Part shown: piece by piece, positions 31,206 to 39,837 of the stretch
Layout of the letters: each line of letters opens with the position of its first letter
Numbering within the stretch: the stretch's first letter is position 1
Assembly: GCF_001969365.1 (NCBI RefSeq)
Contig: NZ_CP019312.1
Location: 1,488,001 to 1,552,000, forward strand
Length of the DNA: 64,000 nucleotides
Source: Tateyamaria omphalii
GTDB lineage: Bacteria > Pseudomonadota > Alphaproteobacteria > Rhodobacterales > Rhodobacteraceae
Direction of reading: 5' to 3'
The notes under the pieces: model-generated
What the model saw: only the letters and a program-made list of their open reading frames with translations
Database searches by the model: none
What the model was told of the DNA's origin: nothing
Made by a program: the position numbers and the translations under genes

Positions 31206-31219
31206 TGTTTGCGCTACCA
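31206..31219. promoter_or_regulatory. LacI-type candidate operator for zwf
   Basis: TGTTTGCGCTACCA matches the symmetrical LacI-family pattern TGTTAGCGCTAACA at 12 of 14 positions, with the central CG intact. Its location just before zwf suits a carbon-metabolism repressor such as CceR, which controls this pathway in Rhodobacter sphaeroides. Confidence 0.42.
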
Positions 31220-31251
31220 GTAGCAGATTCAAACAGATACTCAACGCCCGA

Positions 31252-31267
31252 TGCTGCAAGTGCAGCA
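31252..31267. promoter_or_regulatory. Palindrome between zwf and the radical SAM gene
   Basis: TGCTGCA-AG-TGCAGCA is a perfect 7-bp inverted repeat with a 2-bp centre, about 80 bp from zwf and 100 bp from the radical SAM gene. It could be an operator for either. Confidence 0.35.
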
Positions 31268-31284
31268 CGGACCCATGTCTTTCT

Positions 31285-31329
31285 ATCACAAAGGCGTCAG
31301 GGGGCCACAGCGCGCTTTTCCCTTGTGAT
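31285..31329 (+). other. Long inverted repeat in the leader of the radical SAM gene
   Basis: ATCACAAAGG (31285-31294) and CCCTTGTGAT (31320-31329) pair at 9 of 10 positions around a 25-nt GC-rich loop. It lies 40 bp before the radical SAM start and may be an RNA stem or a DNA site. Confidence 0.35.
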
Positions 31330-31368
31330 CGCAGGGCTTAGGTCTAACCTCCGATCGCAATCGCAGAA

Positions 31369-32325
31369 ATGGACCGCACGCGCATGAAAGACTTGGCCAA
31401 TCTTGGCAAATTCCAGGACCCCAACGTGACCGCCAAGGGCGAACCCCGCGCCAAGGTTTCGCTGACACATCCGGAAACGCTGTGGTTCAACACTGGCACG
31501 CTCTGCAACATCGCCTGTGCCAATTGCTACATTGAAAGCTCGCCCACCAACGACGCGCTGGAATTCATGACCGCGGACGAAGTGTCCGACTATCTCGACC
31601 AACTCGAAGACCGGAATTGGAACGTGCGCGAGATCGGGTTCACGGGCGGCGAGCCGTTCATGAACCCCGCCTTTCTCGCTATGGTCGACCAGTCGCTCGC
31701 GCGCGGATACGAGGTGCTGATCCTCACCAACGCCATGGCCCCCATGATGCGTCCCAAGATCAAGGCGGGCATTGTGCCACTGATCGAGGCCTATGGCGAC
31801 AAGCTGACCTTCCGCATCTCGCTTGACCACCACGCCGCCGCCGTCCATGACGCCGAGCGGGGCGTGGGCACCTTTGCCAAGACCTTGCGCGGCATCCACT
31901 GGCTGTCTTCCATCGGAGCGCGTCTGGCAGTCGCAGGCCGGATCGAAATGGCCGAAAGCGAGGCTGAGGCGCGGGACGGCTACGCCGCCCTCTACGCCAA
32001 ACACGGCTGGGACATCGATGCGCAAGATCCCGGCATGACCGTCCTCTTCCCCGAAATGGACGCCCAGGTCGAAGTGCCCGAAATAACGACTGCCTGCTGG
32101 GGCATCCTGAACAAGCACCCCGACGCGGTGATGTGTTCGTCGTCGCGCATGGTGGTCAAACGCAAAAGCGCAGCCGCGCCAGCCGTGCTGGCCTGCACCC
32201 TCCTGCCCTACGACCCGCAGTTCGAAATGGGCGCGACACTGAAGGAAGCCGAGGCCGACGTGTCCCTTAACCACCCCCACTGCGCGAAATTCTGCGTGCT
32301 GGGCGGGGCGTCCTGTTCGGCCTGA
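31369..32325 (+). CDS. Radical SAM protein with C-terminal cysteine cluster
   Basis: A 318-residue radical SAM enzyme. The 4Fe-4S/SAM motif is CNIACANC (Cys46, Cys50, Cys53), followed by the GGEPF motif FTGGEPFMNP for SAM binding. The C-terminus carries three more cysteines, 305, 309 and 316, in an HPHCAKFC...ASCS tail, plus others at TTACWG, VMCSS and LACTLL. These could hold an auxiliary Fe-S cluster as in SPASM-type enzymes. The substrate is unknown and no small precursor peptide is obvious nearby. A second in-frame ATG at 31384 is also possible. It is divergent from zwf and convergent with usg (3-bp gap). Confidence 0.85.
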   Translation: MDRTRMKDLANLGKFQDPNVTAKGEPRAKVSLTHPETLWFNTGTLCNIACANCYIESSPTNDALEFMTADEVSDYLDQLEDRNWNVREIGFTGGEPFMNPAFLAMVDQSLARGYEVLILTNAMAPMMRPKIKAGIVPLIEAYGDKLTFRISLDHHAAAVHDAERGVGTFAKTLRGIHWLSSIGARLAVAGRIEMAESEAEARDGYAALYAKHGWDIDAQDPGMTVLFPEMDAQVEVPEITTACWGILNKHPDAVMCSSSRMVVKRKSAAAPAVLACTLLPYDPQFEMGATLKEAEADVSLNHPHCAKFCVLGGASCSA

Positions 32326-32328
32326 CCA

Positions 32329-32598
32329 TCACTGCAGAGTGAATTCGCCTGTCACGTTGCGCCATTCACCCGGCGCGATCATCTTGCGATGCGTAAAGCG
32401 CACCGAATGCAAGGCGCCTTCGATCTCCGCACGCCAAAAATCAATGAATTTGAACAATCTGGGATGATCCGGCGCCAGATCATAGTCCTGCCAAACAAAA
32501 GTGTTCAGCACATGGGTGTAATCCGGCATGCGATAAAACATCTCCGCCGTGGTCAGCCCGTATCCTTTCAACATCAACTCGGTCTCTGTTTCCGCCAT
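32329..32598 (-). CDS. Usg family protein
   Basis: An 89-residue protein that matches the alphaproteobacterial Usg family (ELMLKGYGLTTAEMFYRMPDY, then LNTFVWQDYDLAPDHP). Database names linking it to phosphoribosylanthranilate isomerase have no support in the sequence; it is too short and has no barrel. It is probably soluble; function unknown. It is a single gene, divergent from gyrA across 190 bp in which I see no clear promoter. Confidence 0.85.
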   Translation of the reverse strand: MAETETELMLKGYGLTTAEMFYRMPDYTHVLNTFVWQDYDLAPDHPRLFKFIDFWRAEIEGALHSVRFTHRKMIAPGEWRNVTGEFTLQ

Positions 32599-32788
32599 GT
32601 GGCACCTCTTTTTCTGCTCCCGTGGCAGCAGAGCCGATCACCGATTAATTTTCAATGAAAACAATATACTAGCACCGTTCACGCCCGAGTGCTAACAACC
32701 AGAAGCGCCCAAGCATTGCACCTTATCTGCGCTTTCTGATAGACTGCACCGCAACATATAGCGCACGCGACAGAACGGGCAGAAACAC

Positions 32789-35533
32789 GTGAACGACACG
32801 CCACAACCTCCTGAAAATGATGATGAAATGATGCCAGAGCGCCCCCCGTATGACGGCCCCTCTGTCTCGATCGAAGACGAAATGCGCACGTCCTATCTGG
32901 ACTACGCAATGTCGGTCATCGTCAGCCGCGCCATCCCCGATCTGCGCGACGGCCTAAAACCTGTGCACCGGCGCATCCTTTATGCAATGCACGAAACGGG
33001 CAATACGCACGACAAATCCTACCGCAAGTCCGCCCGCCCTGTCGGCGACGTGATGGGGAAATACCACCCCCACGGTGACAGCGCGATCTACGACGCCCTT
33101 GTCCGCATGGCGCAGGATTTTTCCATGTCCTTACCGCTACTTGACGGTCAGGGCAACTTTGGTTCCATGGACGGCGACAACCCCGCAGCCATGCGCTACA
33201 CCGAAGTGCGGATGGACAAACCGGCGGCATTCGTCCTGGCGGACATCGACAAAGACACCGTTGATTTCCAAGACAATTACGACGGAAAGGACCGCGAACC
33301 GACCGTCCTTCCCGCGCGTTTCCCCAACATGCTTGTCAACGGCGCCGGCGGCATCGCCGTCGGCATGGCCACCAACATCCCGCCCCACAACCTGGGCGAA
33401 GTGGTCGACGCCTGCCTTGCCCTGATTGAGGACCCCGACCTGTCCTCCGAAGCGCTCATCGACTACGTCCCCGGCCCCGACTTCCCCACCGGTGGCATCA
33501 TGCTCGGGCGCTCCGGCGCGCGGAAAGCCTATCTCGAGGGGCGCGGCAGCGTCATCGTGCGGTCCAAAACCCGGGTAGAGGAGATTAGGAAAGACCGCTA
33601 CGCCATTGTTATCGATGAGATTCCCTATCAGGTGAACAAGGCCACGATGATCGAGCGCATCGCCGAAGCAGCGCGCGAAAAACGCATCGAGGGTATCTCT
33701 CACGTGCAGGATGAATCCGATCGTAACGGTGTGCGCGTCGTGGTCGAGCTTAAGCGCGATGCCACAGCAGAAGTTGTGTTGAACCAACTCTTTAGGTTCA
33801 CACCGATGCAGACCTCATTCGGCTGCAACATGCTCGCCCTGAACGGCGGGCGGCCCGAACAACTCACGCTGCGCCGATTCCTGACCTCCTTCCTCGATTT
33901 CCGCGAAGAGGTTGTGATCCGCCGCACCGCATTCGATCTGCGCAAAGCCCGCGACCGTTCGCACATCTTGTGTGGCCTCGCCGTCGCAGTCTCGAATGTT
34001 GACGAAGTTGTCGCCACCATCCGGTCCTCCGCCGACGGTGCCGAAGCGCGTAAAAAGCTCATGGAACGCCGCTGGCCCGCCGCCGAGATCGAAGGCTACC
34101 TGCGCCTCATCGACGATCCACTGTCGAAGATGCACGACGATGGCACCTACAACCTGACCGAAGTCCAGGCGCGCGCGATCCTTGATCTGCGCCTGCAACG
34201 CCTGACCCAGATCGGGGTCAAAGAAGTCACCGACGAACTTGAAGAGCTGGCGGCAAGGATTAAGGAATACTTGGACATTCTCGGATCACGCGAACGGATC
34301 ATGGGCATCATCTCGGACGAATTGACCGAGGTAAAAGACCAGTTTGCCGTGCCTCGCCGCACCGAAATCGTCGACTGGTCCGGCGATATGGAAGACGAGG
34401 ACCTAATCGAGCGCGAAGACATGGTCGTGACGGTGACCTCAGGAGGCTACATCAAGCGCACCCCGCTCGCCGACTTCCGCAGCCAGAAACGCGGCGGCAA
34501 GGGTGTCAGCGGCATGCAGACCAAGGAAGAGGATGTGATCACCACCCTCTTCGTCGCCAACACGCACACCCAGCTTCTGTTCTTCACCACCGACGGCATG
34601 GTCTACAAGCTCAAGACCTGGCGTCTGCCGCAGGGCGGCCGCACCTCCAAGGGTAAGGCGATCATCAATATTCTACCTATCCCCCAAGGGGTTAGCATTG
34701 CCGCCATTATGCCCGTCGATCGGGATGAAAATGAATGGGACGACCTGCAAGTGGTCTTCGCCACCTCCGCAGGCACGGTACGCCGCAACAAGCTGAGCGA
34801 CTTCACCAACGTCATGCGCAACGGCAAGATTGCGATGAAGTTCGAGGATGAGCACGCCGATACGACCCTGATCAACGCCCGCATCGCCTCGCACGACGAC
34901 GACGTGATGCTGGTTACGAATTCCGGCCGCGCCATCCGCTTCCCTGCCACCGACGTGCGCGTGTTCAACAGCCGCGCCTCCGTCGGTGTCCGCGGGATCA
35001 AGCTGAATGGGGCCGACCGAGTCGTTTCAATGTCGATTATCCGCCACTTCGACGCCACCAGCGAAGAGCGCACAGCCTATCTGAAAATGCGCCGCGCCAT
35101 GGCTGGCATAGCAGATGACAGCGAAACGGATGAAGACGAAGCACCCGCCGATCCAAATTTCTCAAACGACCGTTATGTGGAAATGTCCGCGGCTGAAAAC
35201 CTGATCCTGACGATCACCGCGCAAGGCGCAGGGAAACTGAGCTCGTCACACGATTACCCTGTGCGCGGGCGCGGCGGTCTTGGCGTGACGGCCATGGACA
35301 AGGCGATGCGCGGCGGCGACATCGTGGCCTCCTTCCCCGTCGACATGGACGACCAGATCATGCTGGCCACATCCAAGGGGCAATCCATCCGCGTCCCCGT
35401 CGACGGCATCAGCTTCCGGTCGCGCAGTGCGGGCGGGGTCAAGGTGTTCAACACCGGCAAGAACGAAGAGGTCGTCAGCGTCGCTTGGATTGCAGATCAG
35501 GGTGACGAAGACGCTGGCAGCGACGCCGAATAA
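32789..35533 (+). CDS. gyrA: DNA gyrase subunit A
   Basis: The breakage-reunion subunit of gyrase, 914 residues. The catalytic tyrosine is Tyr137 in AAMRYTEV (E. coli Tyr122). The quinolone-resistance region is [10 protein letters not shown] with Ser98 and Asp102, matching the susceptible E. coli residues Ser83 and Asp87. The C-terminal domain has six repeated blades and the GyrA box QKRGGKG. The start codon is GTG at 32789, with MNDTPQ as the expected beginning. It is monocistronic, ending in a shared terminator region with the convergent carboxypeptidase gene. Confidence 0.97.
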   Translation: MNDTPQPPENDDEMMPERPPYDGPSVSIEDEMRTSYLDYAMSVIVSRAIPDLRDGLKPVHRRILYAMHETGNTHDKSYRKSARPVGDVMGKYHPHGDSAIYDALVRMAQDFSMSLPLLDGQGNFGSMDGDNPAAMRYTEVRMDKPAAFVLADIDKDTVDFQDNYDGKDREPTVLPARFPNMLVNGAGGIAVGMATNIPPHNLGEVVDACLALIEDPDLSSEALIDYVPGPDFPTGGIMLGRSGARKAYLEGRGSVIVRSKTRVEEIRKDRYAIVIDEIPYQVNKATMIERIAEAAREKRIEGISHVQDESDRNGVRVVVELKRDATAEVVLNQLFRFTPMQTSFGCNMLALNGGRPEQLTLRRFLTSFLDFREEVVIRRTAFDLRKARDRSHILCGLAVAVSNVDEVVATIRSSADGAEARKKLMERRWPAAEIEGYLRLIDDPLSKMHDDGTYNLTEVQARAILDLRLQRLTQIGVKEVTDELEELAARIKEYLDILGSRERIMGIISDELTEVKDQFAVPRRTEIVDWSGDMEDEDLIEREDMVVTVTSGGYIKRTPLADFRSQKRGGKGVSGMQTKEEDVITTLFVANTHTQLLFFTTDGMVYKLKTWRLPQGGRTSKGKAIINILPIPQGVSIAAIMPVDRDENEWDDLQVVFATSAGTVRRNKLSDFTNVMRNGKIAMKFEDEHADTTLINARIASHDDDVMLVTNSGRAIRFPATDVRVFNSRASVGVRGIKLNGADRVVSMSIIRHFDATSEERTAYLKMRRAMAGIADDSETDEDEAPADPNFSNDRYVEMSAAENLILTITAQGAGKLSSSHDYPVRGRGGLGVTAMDKAMRGGDIVASFPVDMDDQIMLATSKGQSIRVPVDGISFRSRSAGGVKVFNTGKNEEVVSVAWIADQGDEDAGSDAE

Positions 35534-35536
35534 GTT

Positions 35537-35569
35537 CTTCACTTTGCAAAATAAACCGCTCCCGGAGGG
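35537..35569. repeat. Intergenic repeat family B, copy 1
   Basis: This 33-bp element starts CTTCACTTTGC, has the core AAATAAACCGC and ends CCGGAGGG. It matches copy 2 (39127) at about 27 of 33 positions. It lies just after the gyrA stop. Confidence 0.6.
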
Positions 35570-35582
35570 GACGAAAACAAAG

Positions 35583-35610
35583 GCGGCGCGGCCTCTACGG
35601 AACGCGCCGC
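35583..35610. terminator. Shared terminator of gyrA and the carboxypeptidase operon
   Basis: GCGGCGCG (35583-35590) pairs perfectly with CGCGCCGC (35603-35610) around a 12-nt loop. On the minus strand it is followed by CTTTGTTTTCG, so it mainly terminates the carboxypeptidase transcript; on the plus strand the U-tract is poor. Confidence 0.6.
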
Positions 35611-35677
35611 TTCGCATATGCGCAATCAATGAATGTCGTGCGGCCCGTCGGGGCCGCTCCGCAAGGTCACGGCACGT

Positions 35678-37153
35678 CTACAACCCGTAAATGCCGCTGA
35701 ACTTACCCGTCAAATACGCCAAGAGAGGTTCAGGTCCGGGCACACGCCCGCTCGCCTTCTCGATCACCTCGCGCGGCTCATAGAGGCTGCCATGCACCTG
35801 CAAATTGTCCTGCAGCCACCCTGTGGCAGACGATGTGTCGCCTTGGGCCAGTTGGGCATCCAGATCCGGCACCGCCCCACGCAATGCCTCGTGCAAGCAC
35901 CCTGCATAGACATTGCCCAGCGAATAGGTCGGGAAGTACCCAAACAGACCGACCGACCAGTGCACGTCCTGCAAAACCCCGTTCGACGGCTTGTCCACTG
36001 CATAGCCGAAATCGGCCTCGAACCGGTCATTCCACGCCGCCTCAAGATCGCCGACAGTCAGATCGCCGGACATCAGCGCCCGCTCCAGATCAAAGCGCAA
36101 GAGCACATGCAGGTTGTACTGCACCTCGTCCGCCTCGGTCCGGATGTAGCCATTCGACACACGATTGACAGCGGCATAGAACGCCTGTTCATCCGCTATC
36201 CCGAAATCGCCAAACGCATCGCGCATCTGACCATAGAGCCATCTGGTGAAGGCGCGGCTGCGCCCCAATTGGTTCTCGTAAATCCGGCTCTGGCTTTCGT
36301 GCACACCCATCGACACGCCCCGGCCCAGCGGGCTCAGCAGATAAGCGTCGTCGATATTCTGTTCATAACAGGCGTGACCGACCTCGTGGATGGTCGAGTA
36401 AAAGCAGTTGAACGGATCTTCGGGGTTGGTGCGCGTGGTGATGCGCACATCACTGCCCGATCCGGACGAAAACGGGTGGACCGCCTTGTCGATACGACCA
36501 TGTGTGAGATCGTAGCCAAAAGTCTCGGCCAGAAGCGTGCTGAGCTTCAGCTGCGCCGCTTCATCAAAACGCCCGGCCACGCCGGCAGGCGCGGGCTTGT
36601 CCAGAATGGCGGCGCGCAACTCCGTCAACGCAGGGCGCAATGCGCCAAACATCGCCTCGAGGTCGGCGCCGGTCGTGCCGGGCTCGTAGTCCTCCAGCAT
36701 CGCGTCATAGATGTCGCCGCCATTGGCCAGCGCCGCGCCTTCCTCGCGCTTCAGCGCAATGACCTCGGCCAGTACAGGGGCAAAGGCGGCGTAGTCGTCC
36801 GCCTCCCGCGCCTCGGCCCATTTGCCTTGCGCGTTGGACGTAACGCGCGCGATCTGCGCGGCCAGATCGCCGGGCACCTTTGATGCGCGGTCGTAGCTGC
36901 GCTTGATTTCCCGCAACTTGGCCGCATCCACAGCGGCGAGGGCCCCCGCATCAATCGCAGCCAACCAGTCGCCCACCTTGGGATCCGTCCGGCGGGCGTG
37001 CAGAACGCTTTCCATCGCGGCCATCTCTTCGCCACGCTGCGCGGCAGCACCGCGGGGCATCATCGTCTCCTGATCCCAGCCCAGTCGTCCCGCCACCTGT
37101 CCCAGAGCTTGCGTAGTTTGGTCATAGGCCAGAAGGTCGTCAAAGGCGCTCAT
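35678..37153 (-). CDS. M32-family metallocarboxypeptidase
   Basis: A 491-residue thermostable-carboxypeptidase-type zinc enzyme that removes C-terminal residues from peptides in the cytoplasm. The zinc motif is HEVGH in STIHEVGHACYEQN, followed by the family-specific HESQSR motif and the late YFPTYSLGN segment. The ATG at 37153 forms an ATGA overlap with the ctaA stop and begins at MSAFDDLLAYDQ, where homology begins; the open frame continues upstream antisense-free but inside ctaA. It is coupled to ctaA and ends at a GC-rich terminator. Confidence 0.93.
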   Translation of the reverse strand: MSAFDDLLAYDQTTQALGQVAGRLGWDQETMMPRGAAAQRGEEMAAMESVLHARRTDPKVGDWLAAIDAGALAAVDAAKLREIKRSYDRASKVPGDLAAQIARVTSNAQGKWAEAREADDYAAFAPVLAEVIALKREEGAALANGGDIYDAMLEDYEPGTTGADLEAMFGALRPALTELRAAILDKPAPAGVAGRFDEAAQLKLSTLLAETFGYDLTHGRIDKAVHPFSSGSGSDVRITTRTNPEDPFNCFYSTIHEVGHACYEQNIDDAYLLSPLGRGVSMGVHESQSRIYENQLGRSRAFTRWLYGQMRDAFGDFGIADEQAFYAAVNRVSNGYIRTEADEVQYNLHVLLRFDLERALMSGDLTVGDLEAAWNDRFEADFGYAVDKPSNGVLQDVHWSVGLFGYFPTYSLGNVYAGCLHEALRGAVPDLDAQLAQGDTSSATGWLQDNLQVHGSLYEPREVIEKASGRVPGPEPLLAYLTGKFSGIYGL

Positions 37154-38298
37154 CACGAAGTCCCCCGGATGGATGTGGCAATGGGATAGGCCGCAAGGAA
37201 CCGCGCCCGCAGGATCAGCGCCCAAAGGATCACGGCCAGAAACTGGTGCAGGATCGCGATTTGCCACGGCGCGCCGTACAGAACCGTGACGATCCCCAGC
37301 ACGATTTGCAGGCTCATGGCGGCAAAGACGGCATTGAACGCAAAACGCGTGTTGGCATGGGCGGACGCGCGGCCGCGCCACCAGACGACCACTGCAAAGG
37401 CAGCGAGCAGATAGCCCGTCACCCGGTGGATGAACTGCACAAGACCGGGGCTTTCAAAAAAGTTCCGCCACCACGGCTCGAACACAAAGGCCGTCGCCGG
37501 AAACACCTGCCCGCCCATCAACGGCCAATCTGTATAACTGCGCCCAGCGTCGATACCCGCCACCAGAGCACCAATCAGGATTTGCAGAAACGCAAAGTGC
37601 ATCAGGCCCGTGGACATGGAAAACAGCTTGGCTTCCTTGCCGCGCCGCGCCTGCATCAGATCGCGCTCCGATCGGCCCAGAAGGTAGGTGTACCACGCGA
37701 TAAAGCCCAGAATGACGAAGGCCAAGCCCAGATGCGTGGCCAAGCGGTAGCTGGCCACGTCCAGCATCCCCTCGCCCTGTGTCACACCACTGGCGACCAT
37801 CCACCAGCCGATGGCGCCTTGCAGACCTCCCAATGCGCCAAGACCCAAAAGGCGCGGCGTCCAGCCCGTAGGGATTTGACGACGGATCAGGAACCAGAAG
37901 AAGCCAATGGCCCAGACCAGACCAATCACCCGGCCCAACTGCCGATGCCCCCATTCCCACCAATAGATGACCTTGAAATCGGCCATCGTCATCCATTGAT
38001 TTTGCAGGCGAAACTCGTCGATCTGTTGGTACAGCGCGAACTCGGCCTCCCAATCGGCCTGGTTCAGCGGCGGGATCGCCCCGGTGAAAGGTCGCCATTC
38101 AGTGATGGATAGCCCACTGTCCGTTAGACGCGTCAGCCCGCCCACTGCAATCATCACGACGACCAGGGCAAAGAGCATCATAAGCCACACGCGGATGGCA
38201 CCGCGCGCACCGCCCCTGCCCTTGTCGATCACACCTGTTTCGACCACTTGCTTTTCGGTGGTCCCGACCTCTTCGAAAATACTACGGTTTTTTGCCAT
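37153..38298 (-). CDS. ctaA: Haem A synthase
   Basis: A 381-residue integral membrane enzyme that oxidises haem O to haem A for cytochrome c oxidase. Hydrophobic segments are seen at about residues 36-55, 125-140, 150-175, 185-205, 235-255, 285-305, 325-345 and 350-370, as expected for eight helices. Haem-ligand histidines are in WEWGHRQLGR, ATHLGLAF, FIHRVTGY and LHQFLAV. It is the type 2 (COX15-like) form found in alphaproteobacteria. The M32 peptidase follows with an ATGA overlap. Confidence 0.94.
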   Translation of the reverse strand: MAKNRSIFEEVGTTEKQVVETGVIDKGRGGARGAIRVWLMMLFALVVVMIAVGGLTRLTDSGLSITEWRPFTGAIPPLNQADWEAEFALYQQIDEFRLQNQWMTMADFKVIYWWEWGHRQLGRVIGLVWAIGFFWFLIRRQIPTGWTPRLLGLGALGGLQGAIGWWMVASGVTQGEGMLDVASYRLATHLGLAFVILGFIAWYTYLLGRSERDLMQARRGKEAKLFSMSTGLMHFAFLQILIGALVAGIDAGRSYTDWPLMGGQVFPATAFVFEPWWRNFFESPGLVQFIHRVTGYLLAAFAVVVWWRGRASAHANTRFAFNAVFAAMSLQIVLGIVTVLYGAPWQIAILHQFLAVILWALILRARFLAAYPIATSIRGTS

Positions 38299-38357
38299 CT
38301 TGGCTCCGGTCCTTGCTCACCGCGCAACCTAAGTCTGCCGTGCGGGGTCGTCCATAG

Positions 38358-39086
38358 TCACTGGCGGCTGGCCCAGCGGACCATCTGACGCAGCATGCCG
38401 TGCAGGGTCTGCACATCGGCCCGGGTCAGGGGCATCCGGCTCCAGAAATTTCGCAGGTTCATCTTCATGCTGGGGGCCTTGTGTTCGGGGAAAAAGAACC
38501 CGGCCCCCTCCAGCCGTTCCTCGAAATGGCGCGCCAGGTGTTCAATCTCCTGCCCATCGGCCCAGTCGGTGCCCGCCATCTCGGTGACTTGGTGTTCGAT
38601 CTCTGCGCTGGCACGCACCCATTCATAGCCCACAAGCAACACGCACTGGGCCAGGTTCAGAGAGGGAAACTCGGGGTTCACCGGAACAGTGATCAGCGCA
38701 TTCGCCTGCGCCAGATCCTCATTCTCAAGTCCCGCGCGCTCGGGACCGAACATCACCGCCACGTGTTGGCCTTCGGCAATGCGGCGGGCCGCGTCCTGCA
38801 TCGCGGCCTCGGGGCTCAGCACCTCTTTGGTCATGTCGCGCATACGGGCCGTGGTGGCGTAGACATAGGTGCAGTCACTGACACTGCCCGCCACATCCGG
38901 ATGCACGGTGGCGGCATCCAGCACCCGGCCTGCGCCACTCGCCATGGCCACAGCCGCCCGATTGGGCCAACCATCGCGCGGGTCCACAATGCGCATCCGG
39001 TCCACGCCGAAATTCAGCATCGCCCGGGCTGCTGCCCCGATGTTCTCGCCCATCTGCGGGCGTGTCAGCACAAATGTCGGTGTCAT
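38358..39086 (-). CDS. TrmJ-type tRNA 2'-O-methyltransferase (SpoU superfamily)
   Basis: A 242-residue SPOUT methyltransferase with the three SpoU motifs: RPQMGENIGAAARAMLNFG, VMFGPERAGLENEDL and VPVNPEFPSLNLAQCVLLV. The arrangement matches TrmJ, which methylates position 32 of tRNAs. The C-terminal tail holds the helical extension seen in TrmJ. The ATG at 39086 begins at MTPTFVL; an in-frame ATG at 39122 is less likely. A family B repeat lies upstream. Confidence 0.87.
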   Translation of the reverse strand: MTPTFVLTRPQMGENIGAAARAMLNFGVDRMRIVDPRDGWPNRAAVAMASGAGRVLDAATVHPDVAGSVSDCTYVYATTARMRDMTKEVLSPEAAMQDAARRIAEGQHVAVMFGPERAGLENEDLAQANALITVPVNPEFPSLNLAQCVLLVGYEWVRASAEIEHQVTEMAGTDWADGQEIEHLARHFEERLEGAGFFFPEHKAPSMKMNLRNFWSRMPLTRADVQTLHGMLRQMVRWASRQ

Positions 39087-39126
39087 GTCGCGCCGTCTAT
39101 CGCGGCTTGTAAGGCCCGACAATCCC

Positions 39127-39159
39127 CTTCATTTCGCCAAATAAACCGCCGCCGGAGGC
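39127..39159. repeat. Intergenic repeat family B, copy 2
   Basis: This 33-bp element starts CTTCATTTCGCC, has the core AAATAAACCGCC and ends CCGGAGGC. It differs from copy 3 (45614, opposite strand) at two positions. It lies in the divergent gap before the ThiE-like gene. Confidence 0.7.
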
Positions 39160-39222
39160 ATAAATCTTTTCAAACACAGGCTTTTCCGGCTAGAGCGGCA
39201 CCCAGAACAAAGGACAACACCA

Positions 39223-39837
39223 ATGAGTGCCCCCGAGCAGCCGCAGATCTACCTTCTCACCCCGCCCGTCTTTGAGTTGTCCGTATTCCCCGGACAGCTG
39301 AATGCCGTGCTCGAAGCGCATGATGTCGCCTGCATTCGCCTCGCCCTTGCCACGCGGGAAGAGGACCGCATTTCCCGCGCAGCCGACGCCTGCCGCGAGG
39401 TGGCCCACGCCCATGATGTCGCACTTGTCCTGAACGATCACGTCAGCCTTGCCGAGCGGCTGGGCCTCGATGGCGTGCACCTCAGCGACGCGGCCAAATC
39501 GGTGCGCGACGCACGCAAGGCGCTGGGGCCGGACGCGATCGTGGGCAGCTTTTGCGGCACGTCCCGCCATGACGGCATGACGGCAGGCGAAGCAGGGGCC
39601 GACTATGTCTCTTTCGGCCCACTCACAGGCATGGCCGAGGAGGCGACAGCCGAGAACGCCCTCTTTGCCTGGTGGTCAGAGATGATCGAAGTCCCCATCG
39701 TGGCCGAAGGTGGCCTGACCCTCGACACGGTCAAACGGCTCGCCCCCGTCACGGACTTCTTTGGCGTGGGCGAAGAGATCTGGGGCGATGAGGACCCCGC
39801 CGCCGCCCTCGCCCGCCTGATGGACCCAATCGGTTAA
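39223..39837 (+). CDS. ThiE-like protein (divergent thiamine phosphate synthase family)
   Basis: A 204-residue TIM-barrel protein related to thiamine phosphate synthase. LNDHVSLAERLGLDGVHLS corresponds to the pyrophosphate-binding strand, and GADYVSFGPL to the phosphate loop. Differences from true ThiE are clear: HLGQ is HLSD, and the region after FGPL lacks the Thr-Lys pair that contacts the substrate in canonical enzymes. It may therefore not make thiamine phosphate; a TenI-like role is an alternative. Its stop codon overlaps that of the convergent HupE-like gene. Confidence 0.75.
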   Translation: MSAPEQPQIYLLTPPVFELSVFPGQLNAVLEAHDVACIRLALATREEDRISRAADACREVAHAHDVALVLNDHVSLAERLGLDGVHLSDAAKSVRDARKALGPDAIVGSFCGTSRHDGMTAGEAGADYVSFGPLTGMAEEATAENALFAWWSEMIEVPIVAEGGLTLDTVKRLAPVTDFFGVGEEIWGDEDPAAALARLMDPIG

